Source: an uncultured Cytophagales bacterium
GTDB taxonomy: Bacteria > Bacteroidota > Bacteroidia > Cytophagales > 172606-1
Assembly (NCBI GenBank): GCA_902805615.1
Contig: CADCTQ010000063.1
Coordinates: 1-46,819 of the forward strand
Direction of reading: 5' to 3'
DNA: 46,819 nucleotides
Shown: positions 18,255 to 27,800 of the stretch, piece after piece
How the letters are laid out: every line of letters begins with the position of its first letter
How positions within the stretch are numbered: the first letter of the stretch is position 1
The notes under the pieces: model-generated
The model's input: the letters and a program-made list of their open reading frames with translations, nothing else
What the model was told of the DNA's origin: nothing
Database searches by the model: none
Program-made: the position numbers and the translations under genes

Positions 18255-21200
18255 ATGCACACAAGTTTATCCCAGCGATCCGGAAAGGGGCAGGCCGGGG
18301 CATTTTTGCCCTTGCTGTGCCTGCTGTTGACGGCCAATGCCTTCGCCACCGACTATTACGTGGCTACCACCGGCAACGATGTCAGTAACAACGGGCTATC
18401 GGAAAACACGCCTTATGCCACCATCGGGAAGGCGGCGGCTACGGCCGGCCCCGGCGATATGGTGTACGTGTTGCCCGGCACCTACCGCGAAACGGCGGAA
18501 ATCAAGAAAGACGGGGCAACCTTCGTAGCCCGCAACGGGAAAGGGACCGTGATCATCAACGGGGCCGACCTGATGCTGAACTGGACCCGGGTGAATGGCA
18601 CGAATACGTACAAGGCCCCGATGGCCTGGAACATGGAGGGCCGGTGGGGCAGCAACCAGGTGTTCCAGGATGGCAAAATGATTGACCTGGCCCGCTGGCC
18701 CCGGCAGACTTCCGACGACCTGATGCTGCCGGCCAATGCCGTGGCCGAAGACGTGACGGGCACGCTGATGGGCAGCACGTTTACCATCCGCGACGATCAG
18801 TTTGATGAACCCGCGGCCCGGTGGGTCGGCGCCCGGATCTGGGTGAACACGGCCCGCAACAACAGCGGCCTGGACGGAAACGGATGGACCGGCCGGGTCC
18901 GGTCCATCAGCGGCAACCTCATTACCGTGGATGGATTTACGTTCGGCGTCAGGCCGCCGAATGCACCCTGGGGCGTGGGCGTGGGCACGGAATACTTCCT
19001 CTTCGACCCTACGCCGGCCGGCGTATCGCAGGCCGGGACCACGCTTGCCGAAGTGGAAGCCGGCATTGATGCGGTGCTCAAACCGGGACAGTGGTGGAAG
19101 AACGGCAATACCCTGTACGTAAAAACCCTCAACGAGGCCGCGCCCGCAACTGCCGCCACGGCCCCGGGCAACGTGATCGAAGCCAAGCGACGGCACTTTG
19201 CCTTCTGGCCCGAAACGCTGCGCAACCACTCGGGCTATACCATCGAGAACTTCGACCTGTTCGCCTGCGCCATTACCACCGACCGGACGTTTACGACCAA
19301 CCGGATCATCGAAGAAGCCAACAACATTACCCTTTCGGGCCTGACGGTCAAGTACGTCTCGCACCTGATTGACCAGGATGGCAACGACTTCCTGAGCAAG
19401 CATTACGGCTTTACGGGCATCGTGCTCAGCGGCCGGAACAACACGTTGAAGGATTCGGACATTATGTATTCGGCTACTTCGGCGGTAAGCTTCCTGGGTG
19501 CCCAGAACAAACTGCTCAACAACCGGATTCACGAAACCAATTACATGTGCTCCAACGCGGGGGCGGTCAATACCGGTTTCGTCTGCCTGGATTCCGAGAT
19601 TGCCTACAACACCATCTGGAATACCACGCACATCGGCATCAACATCAAGTTTTTCAAGAACAGCAACCCCGCCGTGAAGCACCAGGCCCGCATCCACCAC
19701 AACACGATCTACGACTTCATGATGAGAAGTTATGACAGTTCGGCCATTGACGTGGTGGGCGAAGACTTGCAGTGGGTGCGCATTGACCACAACCGCATCT
19801 ACAATACCCGCGCCGAGGCCCGGGTCGGGAAAAGAAAGTACGGCATTTACCTGGATTACGGCGGCGGACCGGGTGGCCTGAACCGCATCCGGGCGACTGT
19901 AGACCACAACGTGGTGTGGGACGTCAACAACCCCATGACGCTCAACACGGGCTGGGACGTCCACATTTTCAACAACGTCTTCCTGGCGGTCGCCGACCGG
20001 CTGGATGATCCCGAGGAGAAGAGCACGGCCCTGACGCTGACCTTTAAACTGGGCGAGGGACCCAAAGCGGGCACCAACGTCCGGGTGTACAACAACATCC
20101 TCAACGAGGAGCCCAACCTCACGCAAGGAGCCAACCCTTTTGTCGCGATCCTCAACAACCTGACCGACGCCCGGGGAGCGGTGCTCGATGAGTTGTTCGT
20201 GAATGCGACCAACCCGGTGATGGCCACGCGGGATTACCGTTTGAAAGAGAGCGCCACCCGGGCCATTGACCAGGGCATTGCCGTGGATGAATACACGGCC
20301 AACTACGCCCTGGATGGAGCCGTGGCGGGGCTTACCGACATCGGCGCCTTCGAACACCCGACCTCTTCGATCGGGGCCGACACCCAGGCGCCTTCCGTGC
20401 CGGAGTCCGCTGCGTTCGTGGTTGCCGACAAGACCGGCAACAGTTTCCGGGTGAGCTGGACGGCTTCGACCGACAACGTGGGGGTGGTGTACTATGAACT
20501 GTATTCCAACGGCGCCCTGGTGAAACAAACCGGGGAGACGAGCCTGCAACTGACGCGGTTGGAAGGTTCTACCTCGTACTTCATCGAAGTGCTGGCCGTG
20601 GATGGCAGCGGCAACCGTTCCGAACGGAGCAACGCACTGGAAGTGAAGACTTCCGCCCCCGTGGTGGATGTGGACATTGCCAAGACCAGTACGCCCATTG
20701 TCATTGACGGCACCAGGGAAGCCGCCTGGTCCTCGCCGATGAACCCCATTGCCAAACGCGTCACCGGCTCCCAGGAACCCGAGTCGGATGCCGACCTGAG
20801 CGGGGAGTGGACTTCGCTGTGGGATGCCAACAATCTGTACCTGTTCATTGACGTCAACGACGACGTAAACAAAGTGGACTCGCCCGTCAACGAATGGTAC
20901 CTGGATGACCACCTGGAGATCTTAATTGATGCCGACGGCTCCCGGCCCCGAACGTACGGGGCCAAGCAGCACCAGTACTACATTGTGCGGGGCGGCACGT
21001 TCTTCAAGTGGCGGTGGCCCAGCGGCGTCGCCGTGACCGGGGCCCAGTCGTCCATCGTGGAAAAGGAGGGCGGCAGCGGCTACCGCATGGAAGTGAAGAT
21101 TCCGTTTTCGGCCCTGGGCGTTACGGGCGAAGCGCTGGCCGTCATGGGCATTGACGTGCAGGTCGGCGATGACGACGACGGCGGCGGAGAAGACACGCGC

Positions 21201-23834
21201 CTGAGCTGGATCACCACGGACCCCAACGCGAGCAACAACCCGACGCTGTTTGGCGTCGCCAAGCTGACCGCCCCGGGCATTCCCGACGACACCGAAAGTC
21301 CTTCCACGCCGACGGGTCTTTTGGCCAGCGGCATTCTGTCCAATGGGTTCACGGTCTCCTGGAATCCCTCCACCGACAACGGCGCCGTGCAGAACTACGA
21401 GGTGTTCGTCAACGGCAACCTGGTGGGTACGCCCAAACTGACCACCTTCTCCCTGGCGGACCTGACGGAAGGTGCCGCCTATTCGGTGCGGGTAAAAGCC
21501 AAAGACCGCTTCAGCAACCTGTCCGGCCTCAGTTCGGCCCTCAACGTCACCACGCCGGTCCGGTCAACGGCCGTCAGGTACGAGACGGAAGAAGCCCCGG
21601 CCGTCATCACCGCCCCCGCGACCCGGATCACGGCGGGTGCACCGGGCGTCGTGAACGGTTACTCCGGAACGGGGTACGGGAAGCTGTCCTCGGTAACCGG
21701 GTCGAAGCTCACCCACGTCATTACGGTCCCGACGGCCGGCACCTACGCGGCCTTCTACCGGTATTCGACCGACCAGAACACCCGCTTTTCGTTCTACGTC
21801 AACGGCGTAAAGACCGGGGGAGATTATGTAGACTACGGGACCAAGGTCGGGGCGCTGCGGCTCCAGTTTCTCAACAAGGCATCTTACAACAACTGGGATG
21901 ATCTTCCGTTGCTCCTGACCCTGAACGCCGGGGAGAACACCATTGCGCTGCAACACGAGTCCAATTCGGACAACCGCGGGGAGATCTACCTGGATTACCT
22001 GGCCGTGTATCCCTTCGTTGACCCGCAGGGCCCGGGTGCGCCTACGGACCTGAACGTAACCAACACGACGGCCAGCGGCTTTACCCTGACCTGGACGGCT
22101 TCCACCGACAACAGCGGCGTTGCCCCCAGTTACCAGGTGTACCGCGACGGCATCCTCGCGGGCACCACGGCCGGCACTACGTTGGACGTGACCTCCCTCG
22201 CCCCGGGCACGTATGCCATCACGGTGAGGGCGGTTGACGCCGCCGGCAGCCAGTCCGACGCCAGCGAAAGCATTGACGTCGCCGTCACCGGCAACACCGG
22301 TACCGCAGTGGACCGCACCGACCCGGTGGGGTCGGGCCGGGTTACCGCCCGGGGAGATTACCAGGGCGACCGGGTGAAAGCCTTCGACAACGACGCCAAC
22401 ACTGCGTGGCTGGACATCCGGCCCGCTTCCTGGATTCAATTCGAGTTCGACAACGCGGCGGCCTACGCCGTGTCGAGCTACACCATTACTTCCAACAAAA
22501 GCAGCGGCCACTTCGACGCGAAGACCTGGAAGCTCTACGGTACGAACACGCCCGGCGGGGTATTCCCCGGCGATTACGTCGAGCTGGACGCCCGTTCCGA
22601 CATCCGTTTCCTGACCCGGAAGGAGAAAAAGACCTTCGCCATCGGCAACACGACCGGGTACCGGGCCTACCGCCTGGAGATTACGGCCAACAGCGGGGGC
22701 GCTTACCTGCAAATCGGCGAAATCGAGTTCTTCAGTCCCGGGGCCAGTGCGGCCATCCCGGTGAGTGCGGTGCGGGTGAGCCCGGCGGCGGCCACGGTGG
22801 AAAGAGATGGCACCCGGGCACTAAGCGCCACCACTTCCCCGGTGAACGCGACCGACAAGACCGTGCGCTGGAGTTCCAGCGATCCGGCGGTGGCTACGGT
22901 GGATGCCGGCACGGGCGTCGTAACGGGCGTAAGCACGGGGATTGCCACCATCACGGCGACCACCAACGACGGCAACAAAACCGCCACTTCGACCGTCACG
23001 GTTGACCCGACGGTGGTGCGGGGTGAAGTCGTGCAGCAGATCTGGACCAACATCTGGAGCGATGACAAAACGGTCGCATCCATTCCGGTGAACACGCCGG
23101 CCAACAAAACGTACGTACTGACCAGCCTGGAGGATACGACGGCCAATGCTTCGGGGGGCGAGCGGGACACGTACGGGCAGCGCATCCGGGGTTACATCAT
23201 CCCTTCCGCGACGGCCACCTACTACTTCTACGTCGCCTCCGACGACAACGGGTACTTTTACCTCAGCAGCGACTACCAACCGGCCAACCGGGGCGCGGAC
23301 CCCATTGCGCAGGTGATCGGCTCGACCGGCGTGCGCGAATGGACCAACGCCAGCCAGGCGGCTACCCAGAAGTCAGCGGGCAAGGCACTGGTTGCCGGGA
23401 AGAAATACTACTTTGAAGCCTACATGCGGGAACGCTTCGGGGGCAACAACCTGTCCATCGGCTGGACTACCGCGACCAACAATACCGGCATTACGGTGAT
23501 CGGCAGCGCGAACCTGGGCAGGTACGACGAGAACTGCACCACGTGCCGGGGCAGCGCCGGGACTGAAAGGGGAGAAGACCTCTCGTTGCAGTTGCATCCC
23601 AACCCGGCGGGTCGCCAGGTGACCATCCACCTGGAAGCCTTCAAGGGGGAACCGGCCGTGCAGGTAAAGATGACGGACCTGGCCGGAAAGCCCTTCCTGC
23701 GCCAGCAGGTACAACTGGAGGCCGGCGTCAGCAAAGTGACTTTATCCGTAGGTCACCTGCCCCAGGGCGTGTTCGTGGTGGCGGTACAGGGCCGCAAAAC
23801 CGGTAAAACGGCCAAGCTGGTCATTACCCGGTAA
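18255..23834 (+). CDS. Secreted multidomain beta-helix protein with carbohydrate-binding modules and T9SS tail (paralogue 1)
   Basis: 1859 residues from the ATG at 18255, which begins a signal peptide ending AFA at residue 31. Domains in order: right-handed beta-helix with a DUF1565-like start (DYYVATTGND; about 32-705); FN3 (709-801); CBM9-like/DOMON-type domain (806-1011; IDGTREAAW, LWDANNLYLFIDVND); FN3 (1012-1102); CBM6/35-like domain (1107-1255; ETEEAP, LDYLAVYPF); FN3 (1258-1349); F5/8 type C or CBM32-like domain (1352-1496; YQGDRVKAFDND); Big_2 (1501-1585); PA14 (1586-1757; GYIIPSATATYYFYVASDDN); T9SS type A sorting domain (1776-1859, ending KLVITR). The helix is the likely catalytic part, as in pectate-lyase-like enzymes, but no catalytic residues can be assigned. 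The role is probably binding or degrading an extracellular polysaccharide. Confidence 0.88.
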   Translation: MHTSLSQRSGKGQAGAFLPLLCLLLTANAFATDYYVATTGNDVSNNGLSENTPYATIGKAAATAGPGDMVYVLPGTYRETAEIKKDGATFVARNGKGTVIINGADLMLNWTRVNGTNTYKAPMAWNMEGRWGSNQVFQDGKMIDLARWPRQTSDDLMLPANAVAEDVTGTLMGSTFTIRDDQFDEPAARWVGARIWVNTARNNSGLDGNGWTGRVRSISGNLITVDGFTFGVRPPNAPWGVGVGTEYFLFDPTPAGVSQAGTTLAEVEAGIDAVLKPGQWWKNGNTLYVKTLNEAAPATAATAPGNVIEAKRRHFAFWPETLRNHSGYTIENFDLFACAITTDRTFTTNRIIEEANNITLSGLTVKYVSHLIDQDGNDFLSKHYGFTGIVLSGRNNTLKDSDIMYSATSAVSFLGAQNKLLNNRIHETNYMCSNAGAVNTGFVCLDSEIAYNTIWNTTHIGINIKFFKNSNPAVKHQARIHHNTIYDFMMRSYDSSAIDVVGEDLQWVRIDHNRIYNTRAEARVGKRKYGIYLDYGGGPGGLNRIRATVDHNVVWDVNNPMTLNTGWDVHIFNNVFLAVADRLDDPEEKSTALTLTFKLGEGPKAGTNVRVYNNILNEEPNLTQGANPFVAILNNLTDARGAVLDELFVNATNPVMATRDYRLKESATRAIDQGIAVDEYTANYALDGAVAGLTDIGAFEHPTSSIGADTQAPSVPESAAFVVADKTGNSFRVSWTASTDNVGVVYYELYSNGALVKQTGETSLQLTRLEGSTSYFIEVLAVDGSGNRSERSNALEVKTSAPVVDVDIAKTSTPIVIDGTREAAWSSPMNPIAKRVTGSQEPESDADLSGEWTSLWDANNLYLFIDVNDDVNKVDSPVNEWYLDDHLEILIDADGSRPRTYGAKQHQYYIVRGGTFFKWRWPSGVAVTGAQSSIVEKEGGSGYRMEVKIPFSALGVTGEALAVMGIDVQVGDDDDGGGEDTRLSWITTDPNASNNPTLFGVAKLTAPGIPDDTESPSTPTGLLASGILSNGFTVSWNPSTDNGAVQNYEVFVNGNLVGTPKLTTFSLADLTEGAAYSVRVKAKDRFSNLSGLSSALNVTTPVRSTAVRYETEEAPAVITAPATRITAGAPGVVNGYSGTGYGKLSSVTGSKLTHVITVPTAGTYAAFYRYSTDQNTRFSFYVNGVKTGGDYVDYGTKVGALRLQFLNKASYNNWDDLPLLLTLNAGENTIALQHESNSDNRGEIYLDYLAVYPFVDPQGPGAPTDLNVTNTTASGFTLTWTASTDNSGVAPSYQVYRDGILAGTTAGTTLDVTSLAPGTYAITVRAVDAAGSQSDASESIDVAVTGNTGTAVDRTDPVGSGRVTARGDYQGDRVKAFDNDANTAWLDIRPASWIQFEFDNAAAYAVSSYTITSNKSSGHFDAKTWKLYGTNTPGGVFPGDYVELDARSDIRFLTRKEKKTFAIGNTTGYRAYRLEITANSGGAYLQIGEIEFFSPGASAAIPVSAVRVSPAAATVERDGTRALSATTSPVNATDKTVRWSSSDPAVATVDAGTGVVTGVSTGIATITATTNDGNKTATSTVTVDPTVVRGEVVQQIWTNIWSDDKTVASIPVNTPANKTYVLTSLEDTTANASGGERDTYGQRIRGYIIPSATATYYFYVASDDNGYFYLSSDYQPANRGADPIAQVIGSTGVREWTNASQAATQKSAGKALVAGKKYYFEAYMRERFGGNNLSIGWTTATNNTGITVIGSANLGRYDENCTTCRGSAGTERGEDLSLQLHPNPAGRQVTIHLEAFKGEPAVQVKMTDLAGKPFLRQQVQLEAGVSKVTLSVGHLPQGVFVVAVQGRKTGKTAKLVITR

Positions 23835-23866
23835 CACGCTTTTGATATTGCCGGATAAGGGTGCCA

Positions 23867-23899
23867 AACAGCCTGACGCGATGGAAGCGTCAGGCTGTT
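23867..23899 (+). terminator. Hairpin terminator of paralogue 1
   Basis: AACAGCCTGACGC pairs perfectly with GCGTCAGGCTGTT. A closely similar hairpin follows paralogue 2 (30418-30450), so the terminator was duplicated with the gene. Confidence 0.8.
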
Positions 23900-23942
23900 A
23901 TACCCAACCGGCCGCGGTTGAGCGCCAGGGGCCTAGTGGTGT

Positions 23943-24243
23943 GTATGTGATTAGCGCAGTCATGTCTGGTTGAGGCGAGACGCCTTATCTGTTTCCACAA
24001 GGATTTGGCAAAGAGTATGAAGACAAACCCCTTCCCGTTTCCCCGCCAAACGATGGGTCCTGTCATGCTGACGAAGGAAGCATCTGGCCTCTAACCGGGC
24101 AAGCATCTCCAAGCATCCCCCACAGAAGTCGGTATTGTCGGAATCGTCACAGTGGTACTTTATTGGGGTGCTGGATGCTTCCTTCGTCAGCATGACAGGA
24201 CCCATCGTTTGGCGGGGATGGGTAGGAAACGCTAATCACGTAC
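23943..24243. mobile_element. Palindromic non-autonomous element, copy a
   Basis: The ends are GTATGTGATTAGCG and its near mirror CGCTAATCACGTAC. The element is flanked by the exact 8-bp direct repeat AGTGGTGT (23935-23942 and 24244-24251). Inside is a second, perfect inverted repeat with 44-bp arms (24041-24084 and 24174-24217) containing CCTGTCATGCTGACGAAGGA. No coding sequence. Confidence 0.75.
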
Positions 24244-24604
24244 AGTGGTGTTGGTAGCCATGCGTTTAATGGGTACGGCTGTCGCGCGTTTGCAACGCGG
24301 TTCCGACTGCCTTGTGTGATGCACCCGCGTTACAAACGCGGAGGGAGGCCACACGCGTTACAAACGCGCGTGAGCGGCGCCCATCGGTGCCGTAAAACGT
24401 ACATCGCCCTGTCCGATGATATCGTGCTGTCGGATATTGTCCTGCCCGTATATCGTCCTGCCTGATGGTTCGGATCTGGAGCAGTGAACCCCTCCGTGAC
24501 CAGACCGGCCACCGGGTTGCATCCGAAACTTTATCATTTTCCCTTTTTGTGAAACCCCGCCTGCTTAACGGTAAGCGGGGAAAAAGCACCGGTTTCCGTC
24601 TTTG

Positions 24605-24697
24605 GTGCCTTTTCAAGAAAAATTTTAAAAATTTTTTGGTGGCGCGTAGGGGCAACGACCCACTTGATGGACTATACCAATAAAGGATTGTTCAAAA
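24605..24697 (+). promoter_or_regulatory. Duplicated ECF-sigma-like promoter, copy 2
   Basis: Same block as 18025-18117: an AT-rich tract, GTAGGGGC starting at 24646, and GGACTATA at 24669-24676, with the same 23-base step between the boxes. The leader's last 65 bases before the start codon (24743-24807) contain no G at all, so it should stay unfolded. This may help ribosomes load without a Shine-Dalgarno sequence (inference). Confidence 0.6.
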
Positions 24698-24807
24698 ACC
24701 AGTAGCCAGGCGGGCCGCCACCGGCCCCGGACGGCACGCAAGCCATTCACCAACAAATTATTTTTCATCACTCACTTAACCCATTACCATCATTTAACCC
24801 AATACCT

Positions 24808-27800
24808 ATGCACACACTTTTAACCCAGCAATTCAGTAAGGGGCGGGCCAGGGCGTTTTTGTCCCTGTTGTGCCTGCTGCTGACCGCCAATGCCTTTGCC
24901 ACCGACTACTACGTGGCTACCACCGGCAGCGATGCCAGCAATGATGGCCGCACCGTGGAGTCGCCTTTTGCCACCATCCAGAAAGCAGCGGATGTGGCCG
25001 TTCCCGGCGACGTTGTGTACGTGCTGGCCGGTACCTACCGCGAGCAGGTAGAAATCAAATCCAACGGGGTTACTTTCCGCCCTTACGGCAGCGATGAGGT
25101 AACCATCAACGGTGCCGACCTGATGCTGAACTGGACCCCCCTGGCCGGTTCCACCTACCAGACGACCATGGACTGGAATTTGACGCAAACCTGGGGCAGC
25201 AACCAGTTGTTCCAGGATGGCGAGATGATCAACCTGGCCCGCTGGCCCGACCAGACATCCCGCGACCTGGTGATGCCGACCAACGGCGCTGCTGAAGATG
25301 TGGTTATACCTCCCAAAAGCGGTGGCAATTATGGAAACTGGATTGAGATCAGAGACGATCAGTTCAATGAACCTGCTGCAAGATGGGTAGGGGCTAAGAT
25401 CTGGGTGAACCTTTCCAGGGGAAACCTAAGCGGCCTTGACGGACAAGGCTGGACGGGCACCGTTAAGTCAATAAACGGTAATGTCATTCGGGTAGAAAAT
25501 ATTTCAGCCAGACCCTCCAATGAAGCCTGGGGTGTGGGCCCGGGAACGGAATATTTCTTGTTCGATCCACTGCCCGCTGCCGTTGAGGCCACGGGAGGCG
25601 TTGATGCTTTGTTAGGCCCTGGTGAATGGTGGAAAAACGGAAATACCCTGTACGTGAAAACCCGCAGCGGGGCCGCTCCGGCCAGTGATGCCACGGCCAC
25701 CAGCAACCTGATCGAGGCAAAAAGAAGGTACTTCGCCTTCTGGCCGGCCGTGGGCAACCGCTCCGGCTACACCATCCAGGGCTTTAACCTGTTTGGCTGT
25801 GCCATCACAACCGACAGAAACGCCATCAGCAGCCGCCGGATCGCCGAAGAAGCACACAGCATTACGCTCTCCGGCCTTACGGTGAAGTATCCTTCCCACC
25901 TCATCAGCATGGCGGGCAACTGGCAGGATGAGCATTACAACTTTACCGGCATCGTGCTGAGCGGCAGAAACAACGTCCTCAAGGACAGCGACATCAGCCT
26001 TTCGGCCACTTCGGCAGTTAGTTTTTCGGGTGCCCAGAACAAACTGCTCAACAACAAGATACACGAGACCAACTACATGTGCTCCAACTCAGGAGCCGTT
26101 AATACCGGTTTTGTCTCTATGGATTCCGAGATTGCTTATAACAAGATCTGGAATACCACGATGATGGGCATCAACATCAAGTTTTTCAAGGGCAGCAATC
26201 CCGAGGTGAAGCACACGGCCCGGGTGCACCACAATGAGATCTGGGATTTCATGAGAAGAAGCTTTGACAGCTCGGCCATTGACGTGGTGGGTTCGGATCT
26301 GCAGTGGGTGCGTATTGACCACAACATCATCTACAATACCCTGGCCGATGCCAGGAGGGGGGGTAGAAAGTACGGCATTTACCTGGATTTTGGCGGTGGA
26401 GCGGATGGCCTTAACCGCGTTCGGGCCACGGTAGATCACAACGTGGTTTGGGATGTGAATAACCCGATGACACTCAATACAGGCTGGGACGTGCATATCT
26501 TCAACAACGTGTTTTTAGCTGTAGAAGTTAAAACCGATGCGGAAGAGACACCTGGACAATGGAAGGAGGTGAGCAGGTCCTTATCGATCAATCTGGACCT
26601 CGGCAAAGGGCCAAAGGCAGGCACCAACGTACTGGTGTACAATAACATCCTCTCGGAATCACCTTCTTTTGCCTATGGCAACCAAGATCGGGTCAACCTG
26701 CTCAACAACATTACCAACGCCAGATTAGAGGTGCTCAAGGAGCTTTTCGCAGATGCGACCAATCCGGTCATGTCGGCGCGTGACTACAGTCTGAAAGAGA
26801 GCGCTACGGCAGCCATAGACAAGGGCATTTCCGTGGATGAGTTTACTGAAAACTACAATCTGGACAGAGAAGTTGAGGGCATCACTGACATCGGTGCCTA
26901 TGAGTGGGGAACCTTCCTCACTGCTCCTGACACCGAGGCTCCGTCCGTGCCCGCAGCAGATAAATTTGTAATTTCAGAAACGGGTGCCAGCAGTTTCCGC
27001 CTGACCTGGATGCCTTCTACGGACAATGTAGGCGTGGCTTTCTACGAGGTATATGCCAACGGCAAGTTGTTCAAGCAAACCGGCGATACTACCTTGGTAA
27101 TAAATGGCTTAACGCTTTCTACCACGTATAAGGTCGCCGTTCTGGCCGTAGACGCCAGCGCCAACCGCTCCGAACTCAGCAGTACTGTGGAGGCCAAGAC
27201 CATCCTGAACAATGTTACCATCTCACAAACCGATGTGGCTGCGGTAATTGATGGTACCCTGGATGCTGCCTGGGGGCCGATGCTGCCTGTCGCAAATGTC
27301 CTTACCAATGCTCCTGCTTCACCAGCGGATGTGAGTGGTGGCTGGACTTCGCTGTGGGATGCCAATAATCTTTATGTCTATATCGATGTAAACGATGATA
27401 AGTTAATGACGGATTCTGGCGGTGGCTGGTGGGAAGATGACCACATTGAGTTATATATTGATGCTGATGGCAGCCGGCCGAGTGGGTACACTGTCATGCA
27501 ATACCAGTATGCTGTGTTGAGAGGAGTGAGTAGTATCATCAACGCCAAACCCTGGTTTAACCGTCCAACAACCGGTATCGTGGTTTCCAATGTTGAGAAG
27601 CCAAACGGTGCAGGCTATACGGTAGAAATCAAAATCCCTTTTGCTACGCTGGGTGTTACGGCTGAGGCCTACAAATTCATCGGCATAGATGTGCAAGTCG
27701 GTGACGATGATGATGGCGGCTCTGAAGATACCCGGATGGGCTGGTTCTCCACCATCAATAATGTGCATCAAAACCCATCGCTGATGGCCCTCGCCCAGTT

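Noticed and set aside
18396..20912. 838-codon minus-strand open frame opposite paralogue 1
   Set aside because: Antisense shadow of the beta-helix domain; no motif and no start context.
24465..24683. 72-codon open frame overlapping promoter copy 2
   Set aside because: It lies over the conserved promoter block, and the equivalent frame at copy 1 is not preserved upstream.
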